Shown: in pieces, positions 51,015-59,271 of the stretch
Numbering within the stretch: the stretch's first letter is position 1
Layout of the letters: every line of letters starts with the position of its first letter
IMG/VR virus record: IMGVR_UViG_3300032293_001441
Span: 1 to 64,000 of that record
DNA length: 64,000 nucleotides
Origin: a virus
Direction: 5' to 3' (one strand)
Translations under genes and position numbers: made by a program
The notes under the pieces: generated by a model
The model's input: only the letters and a program-made list of their open reading frames with translations
What the model was told of the DNA's origin: nothing
Databases searched by the model: none

Positions 51015-51887
51015 CTAAGATGTTACATTTTTTCTGTTTTCTAATGCCGGAATAGCCGCATCTGCCTTTGCCGGATAGTCAAATCCCTTTGCTGCCATTT
51101 TTTTGTGCTTTGCCCAAAACTCTTTACCAAAATCTTCTTTATTTTTCTTGAAATGTTTTTTTGATAACAATTCCTGCTTTTCTGCGTCGGTTTTTTTTCT
51201 TGCCTGATCTATTTGAAGACTTAGTTCATCGTATGCAATTTGTCCGCGAACGTCGATAAATTCATATACAAATTCTTGTGGAGATAATCCAAGTTTTCGC
51301 ATAAACCCCAGAATTAAGTTCATATAAGGGTCAATCTTTGACTTATCGTTCCAAAAACTAATAACTTTTCCATTTTTCCACAATCTTCCGCATAACTCCT
51401 TTGTACGCGTCGATCCAGTTTTACCCGTTTCTTCAGATCCTCTTATTTCTATATCTTTCAGTCTTAATCTATTTTGCTTTAAATACTCCACCAGCCCAGC
51501 GTCTGTGTTATCTTTTAAATTGTAAAAATAAATTCCTATATTTGGGTAAGTCAAAAAAAACAATCCCACGCAACCATGCAATTCGTCTGGCTCACACTTG
51601 TTTTTCATTCCTTCCGGATATACCACGGATCTGGATGCCAGATTTAAACCGGCTTCCATTCTGTTATGCGTTTGCTCGTCGGAAAATACAACAATGCGTG
51701 AAGAAGAATCTATATAAAACGTTATTGCATCCGAATCTTCCCAACCGAGAGATACCTTATCTTTTATTTTTGCTCCCTTATTTATAAAGTATGATGCATC
51801 GTCTCTATTGATAGTGACTTCGTCGGGATCTTCGGATAAAATGCTTTCCATTAAAAATTGAACATCAAATGGAATGCGCTTTTTCAT
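51015..51887 (-). CDS. Unknown phage protein, possibly packaged
   Basis: A 290-residue protein starting MKKRIPFDVQFLMESILSED (ATG 51885-51887, 1 nt after the upstream stop; a longer frame adds 15 unlikely residues). The middle is a mixed alpha/beta region with GCVGLFFLTYPNIGIYFYN, and the C-terminal ~70 residues are charged helices. It has no recognised domain. The opening LLMESILSE fits the L-x-E ending of T4 capsid-targeting sequences. It lies downstream of the tailspike. Confidence 0.65.
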   Translation of the reverse strand: MKKRIPFDVQFLMESILSEDPDEVTINRDDASYFINKGAKIKDKVSLGWEDSDAITFYIDSSSRIVVFSDEQTHNRMEAGLNLASRSVVYPEGMKNKCEPDELHGCVGLFFLTYPNIGIYFYNLKDNTDAGLVEYLKQNRLRLKDIEIRGSEETGKTGSTRTKELCGRLWKNGKVISFWNDKSKIDPYMNLILGFMRKLGLSPQEFVYEFIDVRGQIAYDELSLQIDQARKKTDAEKQELLSKKHFKKNKEDFGKEFWAKHKKMAAKGFDYPAKADAAIPALENRKNVTS

Positions 51888-51888
51888 A

Positions 51889-52077
51889 TTACAATAATTT
51901 ACTCTTTGGTTTAAAAGGATTATTTTCCGCACGAAATGCGTGCTTTTGATCTATGCCTTGTTTCACAATATTAGCCGCCGCTTCATTATAATTTGGCGAC
52001 TTTTTAACATCAGGTTGCATATCTCTAATAACCTTGCTTAGTTCGTTTTGATTTACGTTGTCTTTGTATATACTCAT
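51889..52077 (-). CDS. Small unknown protein
   Basis: A 62-residue protein from MSIYKDNVNQ (ATG 52075-52077). I prefer this to a start 33 nt upstream because a TATTTATA element lies 9 nt before it and the longer frame overlaps the tailspike stop. It has a helix ELSKVIRDMQPDVKK and a basic end (NPFKPKSKLL). Function unknown. Confidence 0.6.
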   Translation of the reverse strand: MSIYKDNVNQNELSKVIRDMQPDVKKSPNYNEAAANIVKQGIDQKHAFRAENNPFKPKSKLL

Positions 52078-52081
52078 AAGT

Positions 52082-54880
52082 TTATCTATAAATAGCACGA
52101 ATTCCTCCATCCGAACCAGTAATGTTCGTATTTGAACCTATTACTACACTTGTGTTGGGATCATACGAAGCAGTAAATCCGGCACGGGTAATATACCAGA
52201 AAGCACCTGCATTGTATATTCTGTGCGGAGGGTATATGGCATAATAATCAAAACTGTAATACACCTGTGTGGCAGATAGTTTTACAATATCTCCTTCTAC
52301 TATTGAAGTTTTGTCTGTAATTATCCGTTCAGTGTTTTGTCCATTTGAGTCGAGCGTGGAACTTTGCCAAAGTGGAAAACTATTTGATGTACCGTAACTC
52401 AGAGGATTTATTAATATTTTTGGATACAGAGTTGACGTTGGCGTTGGTGTAAGAGTCGAGGTTGGAGTCGGAGTCTGTGTTGTACTCGGGGTATACGTGG
52501 GTGTAGGTGTAGGAGTTTGTGTTGAAGTCGGAGTAATCGTAGGAGTTGGTGTAACACTTTCCGTAGGAGTTATTGTCGGCGTGGGAGTAATCGTAGAAGT
52601 TACTGTCGGTGTTACTGTAGGTGTTACTGTGGGGGTTACTGTTGAGGTCAGAGTAATGGTAGGAGTTGGCGTAACACTTTCCGTAGGAGTTACTGTCGGC
52701 GTAGGTGTTGGTGTAGGAGGTGGATAATATGTTTCCTCCGTTGCCTCAAAATTTTGCAAAATTTGAGCTGAATCCAACACAGAATCATAAATGAAAACTT
52801 GGCCAATATCTCCGACATATTGATAACTTCCTCCAAGATATGCACTTTGCCCAATCCACAATTCTTGACTATTTGTTACACTGCCAACATATGAATCTAA
52901 TTTTGTGTTGGTTTGTGCACCGTCAACATACAAATACCAATTACTGTCATTGCGTGTAAACATGACCAAGTGCCATTGGTTATCATTGTATGTAGTTAAT
53001 GTGCTGCTTAAACTAGATTGTGTGGCTCCTTGAGCCATATCCGCGATAATTTGCCCGCCATTCAACCAAATTCTATAATTCCAAGGAGCACCGTCAGCAG
53101 TTTCCTTGCTCAAAATCATCTTTATACCACCCGCACTTGTTCTAAACCAAGCGCCCACAGAAAAATTCTCACTTGCCAAACTTTGATTTGTATCTACGTA
53201 CTCACCACTATTAAAAGTAAAATGCGTAATATTGTATGTGGGCCTTTGATCACCATCCGAACCAACCAAACTCGCCGTATATGCGTTGGTACTTAAATCA
53301 TACCATTCTGTTCCGCTACCGGGATAACTCGAACCTGTTGCAGCATTAAGATATAATTGAAGTCCGCTTGTAACAACGGATATTGGCGCTGGAGTGGAGG
53401 TTGGTGTTGGCGTTGGCGTAAGAGTTGCGGTTACACTTGGTGTCGGCGTGATAGTGGCAGTTGGAGTTACTGTTGCTGTTGGCGTCGGAGTCAAGTCAAC
53501 CGATGCCGAACGAAGCGGGTGAGGATATGTATATGGTTCATAATACAAGTTCCATGCAGACGCGGACCAAGTATACAGTCTACCTTGCGAACCAGTTCCG
53601 CTTTGATTCCAGCTACCCTCGTCTGTTACCCAAAATCCAACGCTCTGAGTGGTCGGCGTTGTAGCAGCCATTTCTGCCGAAGTACCAATTGTAACTCCGC
53701 CAGGCTGTGTGGTATCAAACCCGGCTTCAGCAAAAAAGTCTCGGTTTGCCCGAATCATATCATATTCTGTAAATGATGCAGTGCCAGTTTGACTTTGATA
53801 TAACATGCTTGCGGAGGCAGGAACTGATTTTGTTTGACGAGGCCATACAGATCCAGCGGCTCTATTTCCCCATACATAGTTTGGTTCACCGGCGGCAGTT
53901 TTTGGATCTTTGCTTACGCCAATCTGGTCTGTAATCGGATAATTTACTGGCGTTTGGTATACATTTCCAAAATTTGGCCATGTTGCCAAGTATCCATAGT
54001 CGGTCAAAAAGAACCAACCATTAGATACAGCGGATGTATTATTAAATACCATGTTTGTACCGCCACGTAACTCAATCGCTGCCCAAAATTGAGATGAATA
54101 TGTCCAAGTATTGTTATATACTTCCATGTTACGGACGCCGCGAGCAGGTGTTCCGTTGCTTGCTAATCCGTGACCATCAACCTTGATTGCACCAGTGATT
54201 GTACAATTACGCACAACCATTCTACAATTACTGTTTGCGTCACTTACATATCCCGCGCCGCTAAATACACAATCTTCAATAAAAATGTTATTAGCTCCGC
54301 CTAATGTATTATTACTTTGCCACGCATTATCTGGACCGCGAGCAAATATCAATTCACTGTTACCTGTGCCACCTGATATTCTACAATTATCAATCAATGC
54401 AGAACTTACTTTGGCACCATACATAAAATATGAAGATCCGCCGCGACCCTCATATGTTATGTTAGTGATACGTAACCCAGCACCAGTAAAATTTATACCA
54501 CCAGTAACACCACTATTATTATATGGAGAAACAACGATTGGCGTTACTGGTCGCGTATTCGCGCCAATAATTTTCATATTGGAAAATGTAATTGCACTCC
54601 ATAGATTGATTACACCGCTGTTGTATGTTGAACCATTTTCATCAATGGTAATAACAGTATCATCACCTTGACCGGTGATGGTAATAGGCAATATGAAATA
54701 TATTCTACCACCATTGCCAGGATTTGAAGCAGGCGCACCCCATGTACCAGATCCGCTAGGCAAAACAATAGTATCGCCTGCTTCTACATTTTTAACAAAT
54801 GTACCATTAACTATGCCGCGATAATAACAATCTTCTATTGCAGCATGAGAACAATCAGCGAGATAATATGTATATGCCAT
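52082..54880 (-). CDS. Tailspike-like protein: beta-helix, LamG domain and Thr/Pro linkers
   Basis: A 932-residue protein. Residues ~1-370 look like a right-handed parallel beta-helix (ITITGQGDDTVITID, RITNITYEGRG, NNIFIEDCVFSG, MVVRNCTITGAI), the fold of pectate lyases and phage depolymerase spikes. Thr/Pro linkers follow (~465-500), then a LamG-like module (~508-710: GLQLYLNAATGSSYPGSGTE, FSVGAWFRTSAG, GDIGQVFIYDSVL). A second long Thr/Pro linker (PTPTPTVTPTESVTP) and a ~90-residue C-terminal domain complete it. Depolymerase activity is possible; no catalytic site can be assigned. A TATTTATA element lies 13 nt upstream. Confidence 0.82.
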   Translation of the reverse strand: MAYTYYLADCSHAAIEDCYYRGIVNGTFVKNVEAGDTIVLPSGSGTWGAPASNPGNGGRIYFILPITITGQGDDTVITIDENGSTYNSGVINLWSAITFSNMKIIGANTRPVTPIVVSPYNNSGVTGGINFTGAGLRITNITYEGRGGSSYFMYGAKVSSALIDNCRISGGTGNSELIFARGPDNAWQSNNTLGGANNIFIEDCVFSGAGYVSDANSNCRMVVRNCTITGAIKVDGHGLASNGTPARGVRNMEVYNNTWTYSSQFWAAIELRGGTNMVFNNTSAVSNGWFFLTDYGYLATWPNFGNVYQTPVNYPITDQIGVSKDPKTAAGEPNYVWGNRAAGSVWPRQTKSVPASASMLYQSQTGTASFTEYDMIRANRDFFAEAGFDTTQPGGVTIGTSAEMAATTPTTQSVGFWVTDEGSWNQSGTGSQGRLYTWSASAWNLYYEPYTYPHPLRSASVDLTPTPTATVTPTATITPTPSVTATLTPTPTPTSTPAPISVVTSGLQLYLNAATGSSYPGSGTEWYDLSTNAYTASLVGSDGDQRPTYNITHFTFNSGEYVDTNQSLASENFSVGAWFRTSAGGIKMILSKETADGAPWNYRIWLNGGQIIADMAQGATQSSLSSTLTTYNDNQWHLVMFTRNDSNWYLYVDGAQTNTKLDSYVGSVTNSQELWIGQSAYLGGSYQYVGDIGQVFIYDSVLDSAQILQNFEATEETYYPPPTPTPTPTVTPTESVTPTPTITLTSTVTPTVTPTVTPTVTSTITPTPTITPTESVTPTPTITPTSTQTPTPTPTYTPSTTQTPTPTSTLTPTPTSTLYPKILINPLSYGTSNSFPLWQSSTLDSNGQNTERIITDKTSIVEGDIVKLSATQVYYSFDYYAIYPPHRIYNAGAFWYITRAGFTASYDPNTSVVIGSNTNITGSDGGIRAIYR
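52087..52094 (-). promoter_or_regulatory. TATTTATA element inside the 3' end of the tailspike gene
   Basis: The coding strand reads TATTTATA 9 nt before the preferred ATG (52077) of the small gene. It supports that start and lies in coding sequence, so it is less likely to reflect AT-rich spacer bias. Confidence 0.5.
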
Positions 54881-54893
54881 ATTTTATATACAC

Positions 54894-54901
54894 TATAAAT
54901 A
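54894..54901. promoter_or_regulatory. Octamer shared by divergent genes at 54880 and 54933
   Basis: The minus strand reads TATTTATA 13 nt before the tailspike ATG. The plus strand reads TATAAATA, 31 nt before the ATG of the plus gene at 54933, the classical T4 late arrangement for that gene. Confidence 0.5.
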
Positions 54902-54932
54902 TAACCATAATAGAATAGTTATATATGAATAT

Positions 54933-55583
54933 ATGGCTAAAACCGCACCAAATAAAAAACCGAGAATACCGCAAGGAGAAACCATATTTTATATATTTAA
55001 ACTGTCTGGATCAGAATATATGCTATATGATTCAAGCATGGGAGATCCGGTGCAATACGGATCGCTTAATCTTATAACAGCAAAATTGAATTTACATGCC
55101 GAAGAATTAAATAAAAAACTAAAGCCTGGTGAAAAACCAAAACAAATATATGCTCATAAACTTATCAGAGATGCAACGACGGGTTGGAAAATTGCAGAAT
55201 CGATAAATGGTATAGATTATGAATCGCCGCCATCAAAAATACCAAATCCAAAATATATTAACCCAAGAAAGATAAGAGGAATGGACGACGACCCAGTATT
55301 CTTTTGGATAGATATGGGTAGCATGAATTATCTATATGATATGGATATGGGTTCGCCATTATGCTTTGGATCGCCCGCTAAAATAAAAGGTCCAATACTA
55401 ATGCATGCAAAAGCATATAATTTCAGTGTTATGATGTTTCAATTTCCGCCGAAGATGATTGAACCAAAATGGAAACTTAGCATAAAATATAACACCAGCG
55501 AGCAAGAAGAAAAAAAGAAATTGGCAGAAAAGAAAAAAGAAGAAGAGATCAACCCACAAACGCCAGTTAAAGACAACAATTAA
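54933..55583 (+). CDS. Unknown protein with an internally repeated domain
   Basis: A 216-residue plus-strand gene. The two halves repeat: SGSEYMLYDSSMGDPVQYGS (~25-44) and MGSMNYLYDMDMGSPLCFGS (~127-146), each followed by a K-x-nnL-H-A-x-x-N segment. The C-terminal ~25 residues are Lys/Glu-rich. No family recognised. Its 3' end overlaps the convergent gene at 55580 by 4 nt. The duplication suggests a dimeric or pseudo-symmetric fold. Confidence 0.75.
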   Translation: MAKTAPNKKPRIPQGETIFYIFKLSGSEYMLYDSSMGDPVQYGSLNLITAKLNLHAEELNKKLKPGEKPKQIYAHKLIRDATTGWKIAESINGIDYESPPSKIPNPKYINPRKIRGMDDDPVFFWIDMGSMNYLYDMDMGSPLCFGSPAKIKGPILMHAKAYNFSVMMFQFPPKMIEPKWKLSIKYNTSEQEEKKKLAEKKKEEEINPQTPVKDNN

Positions 55584-56986
55584 ATTGCGTTGGCGGGTAG
55601 ACCGTATGACACATTGACAAACTTGACGAAAGTTGAATATTTCTCCTTGCGAACAGGTTTAGAATACCACCACCTCAACTGATGAAACAGGTTATCGTAA
55701 AATGAATCCGCGATATCCTTGGTCACATCTTTCGGTTCAATTGGAATTTCTGGCTCATTCAATTTATTGCCGCGTTTTACCATTTGCAGTCCGTATACAT
55801 CCCCACTTTTCTTTTTTTCCGCAAGATTTTTGAATAATTCTTGTATATCTTTTTCCTTGGGGGGCAATGTAAGATTTCCTCTTCCGCCGATTTCAACGCC
55901 AATATCTCCAAGAATTTTCGCAAAAGAATTCATAGTTTCACTATTATTAGTATTCAGTGATATTCCCCTATAAAACGGTCTCCACGCCGCATATTCAAAA
56001 TCACTGGCCGATACCTTTACTGGCTTGTCAAGAAACTCGCTGCTCGTTATTTTCGCCGTCACGGCATCAAACTTCTTCTTCACATCCGCCGCGTCAAAAT
56101 TAGGATCTCTATTCACAAATGCATCATATGCAATTGCCAACATTTTTTTGTAAAATTCAGGATCCATTTCCTTGAATGTAGAAAAAATATAACGAGCAAG
56201 TCCTTTTGCATCACCATTGTTTACATCGTTCATGAATTTCACGAAGAATTTCTTCTTCAATGGTTCTGAATTTTTACTGGTTTCCCAATTTTCATCTGAA
56301 CCCGATTCTTGATAATACTCACTGTGCAGTGTACGAATCGCGCTTAACAAGTCTGGATAATATTCAATTGGGCGCTTTGAATGCTGAACCCGTCGCGTTC
56401 CTGTTCCTCCTACTGCATATCCCTTCGTAGAAACATCCGCTGATATATATTTTTCTGGAGGCAAGCCACCAATGCCAGTCTGGGCAATCGCCGCTCTTAA
56501 TCTTATGATCTCGTCATAATCCTCTGGTGATTGTTCTCCGACCTCCGACTTGCGTGCAAGATTTTTTTCAGCCGCGCTTAATTTATTATATAAAAGATTT
56601 CGTCTATAGTTCTTAACAAGATATTGCACAAAATGCAACATCTCATGTTCTATAACATCATATACTGCCCTTCTACCCTGCATGAGGTCAATAGTTATCA
56701 ACCCAATATTATATTGTATTTTCTCTGAACTAAAGAAACTGTTATTTTTCTGACCACTAAATGAAAGAATTATCTTTGGCTTTGGTTCCAAACTGTTCAA
56801 AAACTCATATCTTGATCCACTAAAATCGATATCAAATGTCTGATCTGGAAAATTCTTGCTTGTTACTCTTTTTACATCACCCTGTCTAAACTTATCATAT
56901 GCATTGTAATATGCATCAATAATACCTTGATATATATTCTGCGGAAGATGAAAATATCCTTCTTTAATTACATTAACGGGTTTCAT
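55580..56986 (-). CDS. Large protein with HExxH motif, probable metal-dependent protein
   Basis: A 468-residue protein. The HExxH site is IEHEMLHFVQYL (~115-125), followed by a long helical, charged C-terminal part with EKDIQELFKNLAEKKKS. It opens MKPVNVIKEGYF, with V-I-K-E ending the short leader. The motif alone does not prove peptidase activity. Such proteins at the end of virion gene blocks may be injected with DNA. A GATAAATA-type octamer on the opposite strand (TATTTATC on coding) lies 6 nt upstream. Confidence 0.68.
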   Translation of the reverse strand: MKPVNVIKEGYFHLPQNIYQGIIDAYYNAYDKFRQGDVKRVTSKNFPDQTFDIDFSGSRYEFLNSLEPKPKIILSFSGQKNNSFFSSEKIQYNIGLITIDLMQGRRAVYDVIEHEMLHFVQYLVKNYRRNLLYNKLSAAEKNLARKSEVGEQSPEDYDEIIRLRAAIAQTGIGGLPPEKYISADVSTKGYAVGGTGTRRVQHSKRPIEYYPDLLSAIRTLHSEYYQESGSDENWETSKNSEPLKKKFFVKFMNDVNNGDAKGLARYIFSTFKEMDPEFYKKMLAIAYDAFVNRDPNFDAADVKKKFDAVTAKITSSEFLDKPVKVSASDFEYAAWRPFYRGISLNTNNSETMNSFAKILGDIGVEIGGRGNLTLPPKEKDIQELFKNLAEKKKSGDVYGLQMVKRGNKLNEPEIPIEPKDVTKDIADSFYDNLFHQLRWWYSKPVRKEKYSTFVKFVNVSYGLPANAI

Positions 56987-56992
56987 GCTATA

Positions 56993-57000
56993 GATAAATA
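56993..57000 (-). promoter_or_regulatory. TATTTATC variant of the start-proximal element
   Basis: The coding strand reads TATTTATC 6 nt before the ATG at 56986, directly after the stop codon of the ParB-like gene. Confidence 0.4.
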
Positions 57001-57540
57001 TTATTTAACTCTTGTATCCTTAATAGGAAAAGGTATTTCACCAGAAGTTTCGCCTTTTAACACATTTGGCCAGACACCTTTATAATAATCAAAACTATTA
57101 GGATCACCCTGTTCATTCCAGCGTATTGCCATACCTTTCTTTGAACCATTTGATGTCAAAACAACCGGCATACTTCTTACACCCATAATCTTTAGTGATA
57201 ATGCGCGATGTCTGCCATCATGATTTGTCGCTTTTGATGTTCCCTGCCCATCATGCTCAAAAGACAATTGCGGCAAACTGCTCATTTTTACACCACTATT
57301 CATCAAAGATCTTATCTCATTTGCTCTTTCATGAAATTTATTCAAGGCATTACTTGGCATACGCTGCGCCACGGTCAAAAATTCATCAGGCGACATATAT
57401 GCAATAATACTTCTTGATTTGCCATCTGTCATACCATTTGCTATATTCCATGCACTTTCGCTAAAATATATATCACCATCATTACCACTACTACTAAGTT
57501 CTGATGATTCAGATAACAAAGATATTAAAGATATATGCAT
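57001..57540 (-). CDS. ParB/Srx-superfamily-like protein
   Basis: A 179-residue protein. The segment NHDGRHRALSLKIMGVRSMP (~107-126) has the GxHR-type core of the ParB N-terminal/sulfiredoxin superfamily, which can bind and hydrolyse nucleotides. The first 16 residues (MHISLISLLSESSELS) form a short leader with an L-x-E site. The full ParB DNA-binding domain is not present. It pairs with the next small gene upstream, 5 nt apart, which opens similarly. A role in partition, nucleotide hydrolysis or host takeover is all open. Confidence 0.7.
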   Translation of the reverse strand: MHISLISLLSESSELSSSGNDGDIYFSESAWNIANGMTDGKSRSIIAYMSPDEFLTVAQRMPSNALNKFHERANEIRSLMNSGVKMSSLPQLSFEHDGQGTSKATNHDGRHRALSLKIMGVRSMPVVLTSNGSKKGMAIRWNEQGDPNSFDYYKGVWPNVLKGETSGEIPFPIKDTRVK

Positions 57541-57545
57541 ATGTT

Positions 57546-57989
57546 CTAATGAGAGTCTATATACATATCAAACTTATTAGCATCGCCGTCTAGTTTGCTT
57601 ATTACAATATGAGTAGTATCAAATTTTATATTAGGCTTCTTTTTCCAATTATATCCAGCACCAGTTTCATATATGCTATATGGTATATCAATAGTATATA
57701 CCCCCTCACTAAATTTGGCAACAATATATACATGCTGCTCATCTGTTGCACATACCGGACTATATTCTATCCCAATACTATTTAACACGTCACCCATACT
57801 ATCTGCAATAAGATGACATATTCCACCACTACCAACTTCTTCATCATATCCATCACTATTCAATGCCCAACCATCATATTCTTTTTGAGCAGCATCTACC
57901 ATCTTTAAAAGAATATCCTTGGTTAATATCTTTATGCTCTTTATATCATCTTCATTTTCTTTTAACAAACTCTTAAGTAGTATATGCAT
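57546..57989 (-). CDS. Putative papain-like cysteine protease-type protein
   Basis: A 147-residue protein from ATG 57987-57989 (MHILLKSLLKENEDD); the longer frame adds 18 atypical residues. GSGGICHLIADSMGDVL (C58), EQHVYIVAKF (H86) and VYTIDIP (D101) give a Cys-His-Asp order typical of papain-fold enzymes. The short leader ends L-K-E, similar to the neighbouring gene. Activity is not shown by sequence alone. The upstream DNA is AT-rich without a clear promoter. Confidence 0.68.
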   Translation of the reverse strand: MHILLKSLLKENEDDIKSIKILTKDILLKMVDAAQKEYDGWALNSDGYDEEVGSGGICHLIADSMGDVLNSIGIEYSPVCATDEQHVYIVAKFSEGVYTIDIPYSIYETGAGYNWKKKPNIKFDTTHIVISKLDGDANKFDMYIDSH

Positions 57990-58255
57990 ATACAATATAT
58001 ATAAAAATTCATATAAAAAAATATCCCCTGTGGTAATTTGCAAAAATAAAACTGTATATACAAAAATCCTATAACTAAATTTTCAAAATTTTAAAATTTA
58101 AAAAATAGGGGATATAATGTAAAAAACTATATAAGGAAAAAAGGATAATAAACAGATACAGGATTATAAGGTGTTATATATGAATTATAAAGGTTAGATA
58201 ATTGTGTATATATGAAAGTGTAGCAAAAAAATTGACTTCAAGTATAAAACGCATT

Positions 58256-58382
58256 ACCCCGCCCCCCACCTCCCCCCCACCTCCCCACCTAGAAGACACC
58301 TAGACCGGCACCTACGCGGGGGGGTGGGGGGTTGTCAAGCCTTTTTTTCAACCCCCACCCCCACGGGGGGAGGGTGGGTGGT
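58256..58382. other. G-quadruplex-prone tracts on both strands
   Basis: On the minus strand 58257-58290 reads four or more G runs (GGGG, GGGGGGG, GGGGGG, GGGG) separated by short linkers, a canonical G-quadruplex pattern. On the plus strand 58318-58332 and 58364-58382 are also G-rich. A GGGGGTTG/CAACCCCC hairpin (58327-58334 and 58349-58356) lies between. Confidence 0.7.
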
Positions 58383-58418
58383 CACCGAATGTTCTTGACT
58401 ACCTCATAAAAAAAGTAT

Positions 58419-58448
58419 GGGGCGGGAGGCTCTCACCCCTCCCGCCCC
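58419..58448 (-). terminator. Rho-independent terminator
   Basis: A 10-bp GC-rich stem (GGGGCGGGAG / CTCCCGCCCC) with a 10-nt loop, followed on the minus strand by TACTTTTTTT. It ends the gene at 58456. Confidence 0.95.
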
Positions 58449-58455
58449 GATTCAC

Positions 58456-59070
58456 TCAGACCTCGACCTCGGTCCCTCCGCAGCGGAGGGATTGCATCGC
58501 GCCCGCGTCCAGACAGAGGGACCGATACTTCGAGATTGAAAGTTGCTTGCGAATCGCGTCCTTGGCAATCGTCAGGGGACGCGACTTGACAACCTTGTGC
58601 GTCCCCGCCTCCAGCACCTTGCGGGAGACGACAATCCCTCGCAGTTCAAAGGTGCCGTCATCGAACACGCTGACCCCGTTGCCAACGCTCGCATAGCGGT
58701 TGCGCTTGGTGTAACTGTCATTCTGTTCGCCCCGCTTGGCGTTCTCCAGCGTGTTTCGCAGAGACCGCAGCACCTCGGCCTTCGCCTTGCGGTCGAGGCT
58801 TCCCCGCACGTTGTCCACCGGCTTCACCGCCCGCGCTTCCGCCAGCGACTTGCGGACCAAGTTTCCGTAGTCCCCGCCAACGAGGACCGTGTACCGGCTG
58901 ACCTCCCCGCTTTCCTTGGCGCGGTAGGTGACCCCAACGAACTTGGCGCCGGTGATGCCCATCCGGTTGAGCAGCGCGACAATCGCGTCCGAAGCGGAGA
59001 GGGAGGAGGGAGCAACCGTCGCGACGGCGCGGGCGGCGGCGGCAATGGCGGAGGTAGTGGCGGAGTTCAT
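58456..59070 (-). CDS. Unknown GC-rich gene, early-type
   Basis: A 204-residue protein starting MNSATTSAIAAAARAVATVA (ATG 59068-59070); the longer frame adds 19 Arg-rich residues from a non-coding leader. It is Ala/Arg-rich with a beta segment ITGAKFVGVTYRAKESGE (~33-50) and RYTVLVGGDYGNLV. The base composition is markedly GC-richer than in the virion genes, as in its neighbours. No family recognised. A terminator follows the stop by 8 nt. Confidence 0.7.
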   Translation of the reverse strand: MNSATTSAIAAAARAVATVAPSSLSASDAIVALLNRMGITGAKFVGVTYRAKESGEVSRYTVLVGGDYGNLVRKSLAEARAVKPVDNVRGSLDRKAKAEVLRSLRNTLENAKRGEQNDSYTKRNRYASVGNGVSVFDDGTFELRGIVVSRKVLEAGTHKVVKSRPLTIAKDAIRKQLSISKYRSLCLDAGAMQSLRCGGTEVEV

Positions 59071-59225
59071 TTGTGAGAGTGTCTCGGTTCGGCGCGGGTC
59101 GCGGCGTCGTTGCTGCGTTGCCCTCACCTACCCTCGACGCAACACATCATTCAGATTTTCTATCCCTTGTCGATTTCTTTTTTAGAAAAAGTGAGCAGGC
59201 CAAAATTGACCTTGACAGATTCAAT

Positions 59226-59255
59226 AAAAGTCTACTCGTGTTTGAGTGGACTTTT
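59226..59255 (-). terminator. Terminator-like hairpin, bidirectional
   Basis: Arms AAAAGTCTACTC and GAGTGGACTTTT pair over 12 bp, one of them G-U, with a 6-nt loop. T and A runs flank it on both strands. Confidence 0.75.
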
Positions 59256-59271
59256 TTTATTGTGTCAATGA

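Larger units (their letters stand above)
57990..58455. other. Gene-poor boundary region
   Basis: About 465 nt with no supported ORF. The right-to-left order is: terminator 58419-58448, a G/C-run zone 58256-58382, then an AT-rich stretch (57990-58250) with repeated ATTATAAGG-type words and a 9-bp inverted repeat ATATCCCCT/AGGGGATAT (58021-58029 and 58107-58115). The AT-rich part could be a promoter or replication region, but nothing specific was identified. Confidence 0.6.

Noticed and set aside
58543-59076. 177-residue plus-strand ORF in the GC-rich gene
   Set aside because: Long antisense frames are expected in GC-rich coding DNA. The minus-strand frame has a terminator and matches the direction of its neighbours.
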